A stretch of 64,000 nt of DNA from Marinomonas sp. CT5. Its GTDB lineage: Bacteria; Pseudomonadota; Gammaproteobacteria; Pseudomonadales; Marinomonadaceae. Position 1 is the stretch's first letter. Every line of letters begins with the position of its first letter. This document shows positions 54,197 to 62,944 of the stretch, in pieces. Below the pieces are notes generated by a model that saw only the letters and a program-made list of their open reading frames with translations, searched no databases and was not told the DNA's origin. A program made the position numbers and the translations under genes. The DNA is taken from contig NZ_CP025572.1 in NCBI RefSeq assembly GCF_018336975.1, positions 3,882,865-3,946,864 on the forward strand. The letters are read 5' to 3'.

Positions 54197-55472
54197 GATC
54201 TCTCCCTTTATCTTTCGCTCCATACAGTTTTAAATCAGCACGTTTAAACAAATCATCAATTAATTTATCTTCTGGTTTGGATGATTCAATTCCAAGGCTG
54301 ACGGTATAGGTAACACTCTTACCCTCAACGTCTAATACGGAATCACTAATGGCTTGACGTATTCTATCAGCCAGTTGAAAGGCATTATCTAACCCTGTAT
54401 CGGGTAAAAAGATGGCAAATTCTTCGCCTCCGACTCGGCCAAGAAGATCTGATTGCCTCAAAAAGCTTTGCAGTGTTTGAGTGAAATGAATTAATACTTT
54501 ATCTCCCACAAAATGACCATAAGTGTCATTAATTCGCTTGAAGTAATCTAAATCCATTAAAATAAAAGAGACGGTTGATTTCTGACGCTGAGATAGCTCC
54601 AACTGTTGCTGCGCGGAATCAAAAAAGCTACCTCGATTTAACACATCTGTGAGGGAGTCTCGGGTTGCTAGGTGCTTCAGCTTCTCATTGAGAACTTGCA
54701 GGTCTGCTGTTCGTTTTGCTACGGCCTCTTCTAGCCAATCTCGCTTAGCTTGCTCATCTTCCAGGAGCCGTTGCCTATCCGCCGACATAGTCCCCAGCAT
54801 AGTATTCATATGCTCTTGAAGTTGGCTAAGTTCATTATTTTCAGTATTGGAAAGACGGATGCGTTTGCTGATATTTTGGCTTAGTTGCACTTCATTAACT
54901 TGTGACATCAACTCTCTTAATGGCGATGCTAAATATCGATCAAAGGCCCAAATGAACAACCAAAATAAAATCGTTAATTTGATAAAAGCGGTAATAGCAA
55001 TCAAGGTAAAACCAAACCAAACTCGATCTAAAACAACACCTGAAGAGGAATAAAGTACCAGTGTGCCGAGCGGTATCCTTTTTTCATTTAACGTCCAACT
55101 TAACGTGGAGATGGACTCAAAAATAGAAATTGGGGCGGAATCTGAATCATAAAACCGTTTTGAAATGACAATGTGCGAATCTTGATCGAACACATCGACG
55201 CCTTCAATAATTGGCATTTGGATTAGCCCAGAAGTGAGCGCATCTAGCTGATTATGATTGTACTGCCATAAACTAGTCGATATCGGGCCTCGAACCGTAG
55301 CTTCCAATTGTTCTAGTTCACTAACAATTGCGGCCTGTGTTTTTAGATATTCACTTAAAAACTGCACGCTTGTGATGAGTAAAGTGACAACTAAGTAAAT
55401 AGAAAAAATTACACGCATCATTTTTCGGGAGAGATTGTTTGGACGCAAAAACTTTACAAGCATTAAAAACAA
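54183..55472 (-). CDS. Membrane diguanylate cyclase with HAMP domain
   Basis: A 429-residue inner-membrane GGDEF protein. Helix one is at about 18-38, a periplasmic domain follows with SISTSLWQYNHNQLDALTSGL, and helix two is at about 150-175. A HAMP segment and coiled coil lead to the GGDEF domain. The active site is GGEEF at 348-352, with RQSD as an intact inhibitory site. The end of the gene overlaps the start of a periplasmic binding-protein gene. It should synthesise c-di-GMP. Confidence 0.87.
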   Translation of the reverse strand: MFLMLVKFLRPNNLSRKMMRVIFSIYLVVTLLITSVQFLSEYLKTQAAIVSELEQLEATVRGPISTSLWQYNHNQLDALTSGLIQMPIIEGVDVFDQDSHIVISKRFYDSDSAPISIFESISTLSWTLNEKRIPLGTLVLYSSSGVVLDRVWFGFTLIAITAFIKLTILFWLFIWAFDRYLASPLRELMSQVNEVQLSQNISKRIRLSNTENNELSQLQEHMNTMLGTMSADRQRLLEDEQAKRDWLEEAVAKRTADLQVLNEKLKHLATRDSLTDVLNRGSFFDSAQQQLELSQRQKSTVSFILMDLDYFKRINDTYGHFVGDKVLIHFTQTLQSFLRQSDLLGRVGGEEFAIFLPDTGLDNAFQLADRIRQAISDSVLDVEGKSVTYTVSLGIESSKPEDKLIDDLFKRADLKLYGAKDKGRDRVEK

Positions 55473-55764
55473 CCCTTTCCAATAAATCTTAAAACTAAAG
55501 TTTATCTTAGTTGAGCCCTGTTATGAAAGAAACTTAGACGATGTCTACAAAAGTACGCATAACTTGGTATTTTTTACCGATATTCATCTCTATTTGCTCA
55601 TTCATGCAAAGCCAATCATCACTCTAATTCCTGACCTTTTGATCGGGTTACAGCCTAATTACATAGGGATGCATTTCCTTACAGTCTTGGTATTGTTTTA
55701 AATCTAGTCAAAGCAGACCATTTAAAAGTAATTGAATTATCAACAAACTTGAGGTCAAACTAGT

Positions 55765-55977
55765 ATGAAAAGGAACCTACATCCTTTGGACAGAGTAATT
55801 CGAGGCGTTATAGGAATTATCTTTACTGGGTTGGCTCTTTTAAACGGTGATCATATAGAAGAACCTATTTTAGAAGCCTCAATCGGACTCTTTGGTGTTC
55901 TTAATTTAATATCTTTGTTCTCAGGTTGGTGCCCCATTTACCATGTAGCGGGCATTAGTACTTGTAAAGATAAGTAG
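55765..55977 (+). CDS. Small membrane protein of the DUF2892/YgaP-like family
   Basis: A 70-residue protein with two hydrophobic helices (about 16-30 and 40-55), RNLHPLDRVIRGVIGIIF at the N terminus and a C-terminal GWCPIYHVAGISTC. This is the pattern of the small inner-membrane module seen alone or fused to rhodanese in YgaP. The two cysteines are typical; function is not known. It starts a pair with the GGDEF-EAL gene 23 bases downstream, which may be chance. Confidence 0.7.
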   Translation: MKRNLHPLDRVIRGVIGIIFTGLALLNGDHIEEPILEASIGLFGVLNLISLFSGWCPIYHVAGISTCKDK

Positions 55978-56000
55978 CCCTTCACCAACACTAGGTTTTT

Positions 56001-57965
56001 ATGCAAGAACTACTAGAATTACAAAGAGATAAGTCCTTTCGCTTAAAGCTTATCATGGTGTGTCTCGCTGTCGCATTGTCTGTCGCCTCTATTTATACGG
56101 TGGTGTCGTATCGTCTCGCCGCTGATTTGGTTCAATCGACAGAACTAGAATCCCTACAAGGGCAAGCTATGTTAATTCATGGTGAGTTACTTATTGATGA
56201 AAATGCTACTCAAGAAGAGCATCTAAAGAAATTGGTTAAATTGGTTTACTTTGATAGTCACTTAACGGATTCGGAGCTTTATATTAAAATCTCTGGACCT
56301 AATTTAAACTGGTCTATGGATCATAATATCTCCCTCAACATTAAGGACCAACTCCTTTCTGAACTGCCTATTTTGAATACCTCACCTACGAACATGGAGA
56401 CCCCCAACGGACAAACTCAAATTGATGGAAGGTTGTTTCTCTGGCAGATAGTTAAGGACAATAACTATCAAGTAGTCATCATCAAAACATCAGCCAATAT
56501 TGAAAACACGCTGGAGTTTGTGATGAAACGTTTAATCATCACCTCTATTATCGTTTTCTGGTTAGCCACCTGGTTTGCCATCACACTCTCCTCTTGGATG
56601 AACAAACGCGTTCAGGATAAAAACGATTCACTGGCTCATTTGGCTACCCATGACGCTTTAACCGGATTACCAAACCGACTATTTCTTAGCAATTTACTGC
56701 AACCTATCATCATTGATTATTCTGACCCAAAGCATAAAAAATACGAAGAATTCTATAAGAAGAGCCCAAAGCAAGGGTGTCTTTTTGTCATCGATTTGGA
56801 CAAATTCAAAGAGGTAAATGATACCTTTGGCCATGCCGCTGGAGACGCCCTGTTAATAAAAGTCGCTAAGAAACTAAATGAAATATTAGACGATACCCAA
56901 ACCATTGTTCGCTTTGGCGGTGACAAATTTATTATATGGGCACCAAATCTGAATATTGAACAGGCAAAGAACCTCATACAACAGTTAATAATTGCCTGCA
57001 ATGAGCCTGTCATGATCAATAAACTCGCAATTAGTACTGGAGCGAGTATCGGCTTCGCTCATTATCCCAGCCAAGCCACAGAGCCAGATGCATTGATACT
57101 TTGTGCCGACACCGCTATGGATGAAGCGAAGCAGAACCGTAGCGGCTGGAGCATGTTCAGTGAACGAAACATCCAGAGTGGTCGCCAACGCTTAAAACTT
57201 CGAGCAGACTTAGATAACGCATTCAGCAACCAACAAATTAAGCTTCATTATCAACCAAAAGTATCACTAAAAGATGGGCATATTATTGGTGTTGAGGCCT
57301 TGGCTCGGTGGCATCACCCAACCGATGGACTTCTCTATCCCATACACTTTATTGAATTAATTGAGCAAAGTGGCCGTGTTCAAGAGTTTGGGCGTTACGT
57401 TATCGCAACCGCTATCCAACAACTTGATGTTTGGCACAAACAAGGGCTGTATACCCCCATTGCGGTCAACCTTTCCCCCTATAACCTACTTGATCCGTGT
57501 TTATTGGACTTCACGCTAAGCTTGCTTAAGCAACATAATATCGAGGAAAATAAACTCGAAATTGAACTGATTGAATCGGAAACCAGCATCAACATAGACG
57601 CCATATCTAAAAGCCTAAATGACTTTAAAGAAGCAGGAATCAAATTAGCTATCGATGACTTTGGAACAGGTATGAGCTCTTTGTCTTACATTAGTAATCT
57701 CAATGTTAACCATATAAAAATAGACAGAACCTTCATTGATGGCATTGACCAAGATGATCGAAAACAAGCTGTAGTATTAGCTGTCATCATATTAGCCAAA
57801 TCCTTCAAAAGTAATGTCATAGCGGAAGGGATCGAAAATAAATTTCAAGCAGACAAACTGATCGAAATGGGCTGCCATTATGGTCAAGGCTATTATTTCG
57901 CTAAACCAATGACAGCAGATAAGATACAAACTATCCTAAAGGCTAATACCGCTCTGCCGATCTGA
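56001..57965 (+). CDS. GGDEF-EAL protein, probable c-di-GMP phosphodiesterase
   Basis: A 654-residue protein with helix one at about 15-35, a periplasmic sensor to about 175, helix two at about 177-197, then GGDEF and EAL domains. The GGDEF active site is GGDKF and the inhibitory RxxD is lost (DDTQ), so cyclase activity is doubtful. The EAL domain is intact: GVEALARWHHP, NLSPYNL, ELIESET, IDDFGTGMSSL, KIDRTFIDGI, AEGIEN and QGYYFAKP. It should hydrolyse c-di-GMP to pGpG, with the GGDEF domain likely binding GTP as an activator. Confidence 0.88.
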   Translation: MQELLELQRDKSFRLKLIMVCLAVALSVASIYTVVSYRLAADLVQSTELESLQGQAMLIHGELLIDENATQEEHLKKLVKLVYFDSHLTDSELYIKISGPNLNWSMDHNISLNIKDQLLSELPILNTSPTNMETPNGQTQIDGRLFLWQIVKDNNYQVVIIKTSANIENTLEFVMKRLIITSIIVFWLATWFAITLSSWMNKRVQDKNDSLAHLATHDALTGLPNRLFLSNLLQPIIIDYSDPKHKKYEEFYKKSPKQGCLFVIDLDKFKEVNDTFGHAAGDALLIKVAKKLNEILDDTQTIVRFGGDKFIIWAPNLNIEQAKNLIQQLIIACNEPVMINKLAISTGASIGFAHYPSQATEPDALILCADTAMDEAKQNRSGWSMFSERNIQSGRQRLKLRADLDNAFSNQQIKLHYQPKVSLKDGHIIGVEALARWHHPTDGLLYPIHFIELIEQSGRVQEFGRYVIATAIQQLDVWHKQGLYTPIAVNLSPYNLLDPCLLDFTLSLLKQHNIEENKLEIELIESETSINIDAISKSLNDFKEAGIKLAIDDFGTGMSSLSYISNLNVNHIKIDRTFIDGIDQDDRKQAVVLAVIILAKSFKSNVIAEGIENKFQADKLIEMGCHYGQGYYFAKPMTADKIQTILKANTALPI

Positions 57966-58265
57966 TCTATTGAAACCATATACGTTAAATCCTTTTCATT
58001 GACTTGACCTCCTCCAAAAACTCTCACATTATTAAGCTTCACTCAAATACATAAGGAGATTATTAATGATTGTATTCAACTCAACGCCGACTCAGACAGT
58101 ACAGAGCATCAGGCTTTAGAATAACGCTATAGTTTTCTTATTACCGTTTTTCTTCCCCCACCTCTCTTATAAGATTTCTTTAGAGATATCTTTCTTTACA
58201 CTGTCTCATCCGGCGTTTTTAGTTTGTCCTAACTAATTTTTATTTCTTTAGCCGGAGCTAAAACA
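57966..58265. other. Intergenic region upstream of the RsgA-type gene
   Basis: About 300 bases that contain one short ORF at 58066-58119 with a strong ribosome site, and otherwise T-rich sequence. No clear promoter boxes or terminator were seen. Confidence 0.5.
58066..58119 (+). CDS. 17-residue ORF upstream of the RsgA-type gene
   Basis: An ATG at 58066 stands seven bases after AAGGAG, the best ribosome site in this gap. It opens a 17-codon frame (starts MIVFNSTP, ends QSIRL) closed by TAG. It could be a leader peptide or a remnant of a truncated gene. I see no inverted repeats that would tie it to control of the next gene. Confidence 0.35.
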   Translation: MIVFNSTPTQTVQSIRL

Positions 58266-59393
58266 TTGAATATATCTACATTACAGCCTTTAGGTTGGAG
58301 CCACTTTTTTCTTCAACAAGCCAATACTGATACTTATGAAAAACTGCAATCTAATGAATTACTGGTGTTTCGAATCAGTGCAATTCATCGCTCAGTCATC
58401 AAAGGTTTAGGTACTAATTGGGAAAATGGCGAAGTAGAACTACTTTGTCCGGAGAGCCTCCAGCCTGTCAGTGAACACTTAAGTGTGGGGGATTGGGTGA
58501 TTGCAGAACCTGTTCATGAGCATTTTCGCATCATTGAAGTACTAGAGGCTAAAAACCAATTGGAACGTTTGAGCAACCGAAAACGACAACTTATGGCTGC
58601 CAATTTGGATTACCTTTTTATTGTCACCAGTGCCAATAGTGACTTTAATTTAAAACGATTAGAACGCTATCTTGCCATGGCTTACGAGTCGAATATTGAG
58701 CCCGTCATTGTGCTCAATAAAATCGATTTAACCGACAAGGTCGACGATTATTTAGATTCAATTCGTGATTTAAAAGTTCATCACCTAGTGGGTATTTCAA
58801 TTTTACAGCAAGACTCTCTTTTATCGTTAAAACCTTACCTTACTGCTGGCACAACCATCGCAATGGTTGGCTCTTCAGGGGTAGGCAAGTCATCTTTAAT
58901 TAATGCGCTGTTCAATCAAGCGGTCGAGCTAGGAACAAGTACTCACACCAGCCATGAAACGATCGACAACGTACAAATTACAGGCGGCATTCGCGAAGAT
59001 GATGATAAAGGGAAACACACGACAACCTCTCGGCAACTCTTAATCAATGAAAAAGGAGTAATATTTATCGATACTCCCGGTATTCGTGAATTGCAATTAC
59101 TCAATGCCCAAGAAGGCATAGAGCAAACCTTTAACGACATTGTGTTTTTGGCTAAGCAATGTAAGTTTGCTAATTGCGCCCACCAAACCGAACCTGGCTG
59201 CAAGGTCTTACAGGCCTTAGAAAGTGGTGAATTGGCTCAATCCCATTGGGACAATTATCAAAAACTACTGAAAGAAGACGCCTTTAATGCTCGTTCTGCA
59301 CAAGGTGTCTATGCTCAAAAGCAACATATGAAAACTTTCAGCAAAAAAGTCCTCAGAGCGCTGTCGAAAAACCGTCTAGAAAAAGGAAAATAA
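58266..59393 (+). CDS. rsgA: RsgA-type circularly permuted ribosome GTPase
   Basis: A 375-residue GTPase with the permuted motif order of RsgA/YjeQ: NKID (G4) near residue 150, then Walker A GSSGVGKSS (about 201-209), a TTTSRQL switch and DTPG. An OB-fold-like N terminus precedes them. A zinc knuckle with Cys-His pattern (CKFANCAHQTEPGC) and a basic C-terminal tail follow. RsgA removes assembly factors from the 30S subunit. The start is a TTG with GGAG eight bases upstream. Sequence style suggests an accessory copy distinct from the one beside orn/psd, but that cannot be shown here. Confidence 0.85.
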   Translation: MNISTLQPLGWSHFFLQQANTDTYEKLQSNELLVFRISAIHRSVIKGLGTNWENGEVELLCPESLQPVSEHLSVGDWVIAEPVHEHFRIIEVLEAKNQLERLSNRKRQLMAANLDYLFIVTSANSDFNLKRLERYLAMAYESNIEPVIVLNKIDLTDKVDDYLDSIRDLKVHHLVGISILQQDSLLSLKPYLTAGTTIAMVGSSGVGKSSLINALFNQAVELGTSTHTSHETIDNVQITGGIREDDDKGKHTTTSRQLLINEKGVIFIDTPGIRELQLLNAQEGIEQTFNDIVFLAKQCKFANCAHQTEPGCKVLQALESGELAQSHWDNYQKLLKEDAFNARSAQGVYAQKQHMKTFSKKVLRALSKNRLEKGK

Positions 59394-59399
59394 AAACTC

Positions 59400-59430
59400 A
59401 GAAAAGAGGCTCCACATGAGCCTCTTTTCT
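59400..59430. terminator. Bidirectional terminator between rsgA and the SHOCT gene
   Basis: AGAAAAGAGGCTC and its exact complement form a 13-bp stem with a 5-base loop, just after rsgA and before the convergent SHOCT gene stop. The T-rich arm serves either strand. Confidence 0.75.
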
Positions 59431-59449
59431 GCACCTTAGACCGGTGCAA

Positions 59450-60229
59450 TCAAATACGATTGAGCAGATCCGTTTTCTTAGAATTGTATTCATTGTCTGA
59501 AATCGCGCCCATATCACGTAACTTAGCCAACTTTTCAATCAACTGAATAATTTCATCGACCGAGGCTGTATTCGTCAAGTTTTGAGGAGCTTGCATTGCA
59601 GGAGCTGGCGTAAACGCCATTGGTTCAGGCGGAGCCACAAAGTTATTCTGTGGAGCTGGATTCTGTGTATTTGAGTTAGACGAATTAGCCCCAGAAACAA
59701 TAGGCAAGGTATTCACTGGAATCGTGCCGTATTGGCTAGAAAAAGTCAGAGATGAATTACTTCCCTGCTGCTGACTAATACCACCAATGTTATTGTCTAA
59801 CGTATCATAAACCGTCACATTGCCATTCACTTCCACCGCAAGGCGATTCGGAAAGATAGCGTAACGAGTGCTATTTTGCGCACCACTACTAAAAGGCTGA
59901 CCAAGGCCATCAGGCCACCATTGATTAGCCGAGTTTGCCCCCTTAGGTAGCGGCATGAATACTTGCGTATTGGCAAGACCATTAGCCAATTCACTACACA
60001 AGTTATCCACTGTCGTTTTCAAACCATAATTGAACATGTCACCAACCATAGTCATGCCACCACGCATCCACTGGCCGCCACCGCCCAGTTCTGGGCAATT
60101 AAACTGTGCCATCGAACCATTACCATTATTCACGGCAATCAGCATATGCATCACAGCATCAAAGCTTAGGTTGTAACGATTGGAAAGGGAGTTAACTAGG
60201 TTTTGTCCGTCTTGCGTTAAATTTTGCAT
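59450..60229 (-). CDS. SHOCT-domain protein of unknown function
   Basis: A 259-residue protein. Residues 1-160 are a domain I do not recognise (MQNLTQDGQNLVNSLSNRYNLS, a Gly-rich GGGGQWMRGGM stretch, then WWPDGLGQPFSSGAQNSTRY). A Pro/Asn/Ala-rich linker (about 170-225) follows. The last 33 residues are a SHOCT motif (IIQLIEKLAKLRDMGAISDNEYN to LLNRI), a short helical hairpin often found at protein C termini. There is no signal peptide or membrane helix. It stands alone between terminators. Confidence 0.7.
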   Translation of the reverse strand: MQNLTQDGQNLVNSLSNRYNLSFDAVMHMLIAVNNGNGSMAQFNCPELGGGGQWMRGGMTMVGDMFNYGLKTTVDNLCSELANGLANTQVFMPLPKGANSANQWWPDGLGQPFSSGAQNSTRYAIFPNRLAVEVNGNVTVYDTLDNNIGGISQQQGSNSSLTFSSQYGTIPVNTLPIVSGANSSNSNTQNPAPQNNFVAPPEPMAFTPAPAMQAPQNLTNTASVDEIIQLIEKLAKLRDMGAISDNEYNSKKTDLLNRI

Positions 60230-60456
60230 GGTAAAGCTCTCTATGTGAGACGTAGAGCTGTTCTCTTTTATCTAGCCACTGCAAGAAAGCAAACATCGCC
60301 TAATACATAGACACAAACAAAGAGTAGGTTGCAGCATCATGCTGGCCAACAGGTTTCGTAGAAATCCAGTCTAACACAGACCTGTCTTGCAAAATGGTGA
60401 CAAGTCAGAGAATCCTTCCAAATACCTGTTTATTTTTTATCTACCCAACACCTTAT

Positions 60457-61668
60457 TTACCTTAGAGCGAGCTCTGCCACTTTATCGCAAATATAACCTC
60501 CAATCGGAATGGCTGAGGTTGCTGCTGGCGAAGGTGCATTACATACATGCAAACTGCGCGGGCTCTCAGCAAACAAAAAGTCATGCACCAAAGAACCATC
60601 CTTCATAACGGCCTGGGCTCGAATTCCCGCTGGATAAGGCTGCAAATCCGATAATGACAATTGTGGACAATATTTCTGCACTAACTTAAGGTAACCGGGT
60701 TTCCAAAGCGAATTTTTCATTTCAATGATGCCTGTTTTCCAGTTGTTTTTTAATACTCGCCAAAAGCCAGGAAAGCGCACCATATCTGCAATATCTCGTA
60801 AGGATATATTGATACGACCGTAACCCTCTCGTTTCCACCCTTGTACAGCATTCGGTCCAACGGTGACACTCCCATCAATCATGCGTGTTAAATGCACACC
60901 TAAAAATGGTAGATCAGGATCGGGAATGGGATAAATCAAATGATTGACAATCTTGTTGTACTTTTCTGGCAATTGGTAATATTCACCGCGAAATGGAATG
61001 ATCTGAAAATTCGTTGGAATACCTAACATTTTAGTGGTTCGATCTGCCATCAGTCCTGAACAAGTAATCAAGAAACGACCTTCAAAAGACTTTAAAGCGC
61101 CGTGATGTTGAGCTTCCACTTCGACTTTATCAGCCGTTTCCTTTAAACCAACCACTTCATGATTCAATAAAGCGTCACCACCTAACTCAACAAACTCTTC
61201 TGCCATTTTGGTAGTCACTTGCTGATAATTAACAATGGCCGTATCTTTGACAAAAAAACCACCTAAGCCAACGATATTTGGTTCTCGCTGTTTCAATTGC
61301 TCGGCATTAAGCATTTCAACATCCAGCTCATTCTCTTTGCAACGCTCAAACAGGGCTTTCATTCGCTCCACTTCAAGCTCAGTTGTCGCTACCAATAATT
61401 TGCCGCATTGTTCGTATGGCACATTATGTTTATCGCAAAATTCCATGGTGGCTTTCACACCTTGTTTACAAAATTTTGCTTTCAAACTGCCCGGTGCGTA
61501 ATACACGCCGGCATGGATCACCCCACTGTTGTGGCCCGTTTGATGCTTGGAATACACAGATTCTTTTTCGAGTAGTAAGACTTTTTTGTCTGGATGACGT
61601 TGTTGCAATTGCCATGCGGTGGAAACACCAACAATGCCACCACCGATAATAATATAATCGTAAACCAT
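60457..61668 (-). CDS. lhgO: L-2-hydroxyglutarate dehydrogenase/oxidase
   Basis: A 403-residue FAD enzyme. The dinucleotide-binding loop is IIIGGGIVGVSTAWQL at the N terminus. LhgO hallmarks are LLEKESVYSKHQTGHNSGVIHAGVYYAPGSLKAKFC, CGKLLVATTELE and PNAVQGWKREGYG. It oxidises L-2-hydroxyglutarate to 2-oxoglutarate and passes electrons to the quinone pool. It follows glaH, separated by a hairpin, and completes the glutarate-to-2-oxoglutarate route. Confidence 0.93.
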   Translation of the reverse strand: MVYDYIIIGGGIVGVSTAWQLQQRHPDKKVLLLEKESVYSKHQTGHNSGVIHAGVYYAPGSLKAKFCKQGVKATMEFCDKHNVPYEQCGKLLVATTELEVERMKALFERCKENELDVEMLNAEQLKQREPNIVGLGGFFVKDTAIVNYQQVTTKMAEEFVELGGDALLNHEVVGLKETADKVEVEAQHHGALKSFEGRFLITCSGLMADRTTKMLGIPTNFQIIPFRGEYYQLPEKYNKIVNHLIYPIPDPDLPFLGVHLTRMIDGSVTVGPNAVQGWKREGYGRINISLRDIADMVRFPGFWRVLKNNWKTGIIEMKNSLWKPGYLKLVQKYCPQLSLSDLQPYPAGIRAQAVMKDGSLVHDFLFAESPRSLHVCNAPSPAATSAIPIGGYICDKVAELALR

Positions 61669-61713
61669 ATTGTCTCCTGCTCGATCATGGTTTGGTTTTA
61701 CACCCAGTATACT

Positions 61714-61748
61714 AAAACAGCGACCAAGCTTTCACTTGTCGCTGTTTT
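61714..61748 (-). terminator. Hairpin between glaH and lhgO
   Basis: AAAACAGCGAC and GTCGCTGTTTT form an 11-bp stem 19 bases after the glaH stop. On the minus strand a weak TTTTAG follows, so it is a partial terminator that may lower lhgO relative to glaH. Confidence 0.6.
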
Positions 61749-61766
61749 TTTTCATTCCATCGTGAT

Positions 61767-62720
61767 TTAGTCGGTAAAGTGCCCGCGCTGACGAAGTAAT
61801 TCACGACAAAGGTCTGGATGAGGCACAAACTTATCACGGCCATGTAACCAAAAATGATTGTGCAGCACCATCATAGAACCAACGGGCATTGGTACAGAAA
61901 GACAATTAGGATCGGCTTCTAAAGACTCACCCATTTCATATAAATATTTGCCTTCTTCTTTATTGCTCGGCTCAGCAAACTGATCAATATACAACATCAA
62001 TGGTTTGCCGTTGGCATCCTCTTCAAAAAATATTGGATGCCTAACTTTCACATCAACATTCTTCGACTTCGGCGCCCCCCATATAATGTCTTTTTTTGCT
62101 AATGGGTGATGATAAAATTTATCTAATTCCGCCCAGTCATCAAGGTGCAGCATCAAAGAGTCGCCGCCTTGCATATTTTCCTCTTTCAGCTTTTGCATCA
62201 ATACATAATCAGTGCGCTCATTCACATAAGTTCCGTCATTATGTAGTTCCATACGACGATGGGCTTTACGCAAGTAACTATCTGAATTATCAACATTACG
62301 AACGGTAAAGCGTGCATAGTATTGACCATACATAGCGTCATAATTTGACAGACCAATAATATGAGAAATCGCCGTAGACAACTTTACTTCAAACTCAGTT
62401 CGGGCTTCACCGTCTTTAACATTTGGACGACCTTTATAATTTAGAAAAAAAGCCCCTGTAGCACGATCTCGGATTGTAGTATTCAAGAATTTACCTAAGG
62501 TGTATTGGGTAATAGCATCTAGACGATCAGCGACTTCAAAACGCAAAAATGGTTTGTATTCGATTCCCTGAAGCGTCCACTCTGACACAGCCTCAGTAAA
62601 AGCTTGTATCGTTGCTTCGTCCAATGTAACCACTTTTAAACGTTTGCTGGTTGGGTAATCAGTAACGGTAAAACCATGAAATTCTGTTTCTATAACCTGT
62701 TTTTTTTCCAAGGCGCTCAT
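61767..62720 (-). CDS. glaH: Glutarate 2-hydroxylase
   Basis: A 317-residue Fe(II)/2-oxoglutarate oxygenase (formerly CsiD) that turns glutarate into L-2-hydroxyglutarate in lysine breakdown. The iron ligands are the HxD in MELHNDGTYVNERTDY and the distal histidine in LHNHFWLHGRDKF, followed by the arginine that binds 2-oxoglutarate in CRELLRQRG. The opening HGFTVTDYPTSKRL and FLRFEVADRLDAITQYTLGKFL also match GlaH. Adjacent lhgO and divergent glaR form the usual cluster, without the gabDTP genes that follow in E. coli. Confidence 0.94.
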   Translation of the reverse strand: MSALEKKQVIETEFHGFTVTDYPTSKRLKVVTLDEATIQAFTEAVSEWTLQGIEYKPFLRFEVADRLDAITQYTLGKFLNTTIRDRATGAFFLNYKGRPNVKDGEARTEFEVKLSTAISHIIGLSNYDAMYGQYYARFTVRNVDNSDSYLRKAHRRMELHNDGTYVNERTDYVLMQKLKEENMQGGDSLMLHLDDWAELDKFYHHPLAKKDIIWGAPKSKNVDVKVRHPIFFEEDANGKPLMLYIDQFAEPSNKEEGKYLYEMGESLEADPNCLSVPMPVGSMMVLHNHFWLHGRDKFVPHPDLCRELLRQRGHFTD

Positions 62721-62789
62721 TGCCTCTCTCCTATTATTTTTGTTTTTAGCAAAGTTGAATATTCAGGACAATAAAATAGACATTAATAA

Positions 62790-62805
62790 AAAATGTCGAC
62801 ATTTT
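62790..62805. promoter_or_regulatory. Candidate GlaR operator 1
   Basis: A perfect 16-base palindrome, AAAATGTCGACATTTT, in the divergent glaH/glaR region. A second, similar palindrome follows four bases later. E. coli CsiR/GlaR recognises TTGT/ATGT-type half-sites with T-rich flanks, which these resemble. Confidence 0.6.
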
Positions 62806-62809
62806 ACCT

Positions 62810-62824
62810 AAATGTAATACATTT
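62810..62824. promoter_or_regulatory. Candidate GlaR operator 2
   Basis: AAATGTAATACATTT, a perfect palindrome around a central A. It shares the AAATGT/ACATTT arms with operator 1 but has one more base between them. Two phased sites suggest cooperative binding of a dimeric repressor. Confidence 0.6.
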
Positions 62825-62944
62825 AATAAAAACGTCAATCACTTTTATACCAACACTCTTAACTATTTACTGCCCTTCCCTTAAAATGAAAAACTGTTGC
62901 TGATAAAACAGTAGGTTAAGACAGACACCCCAAATGAGCGCCAA

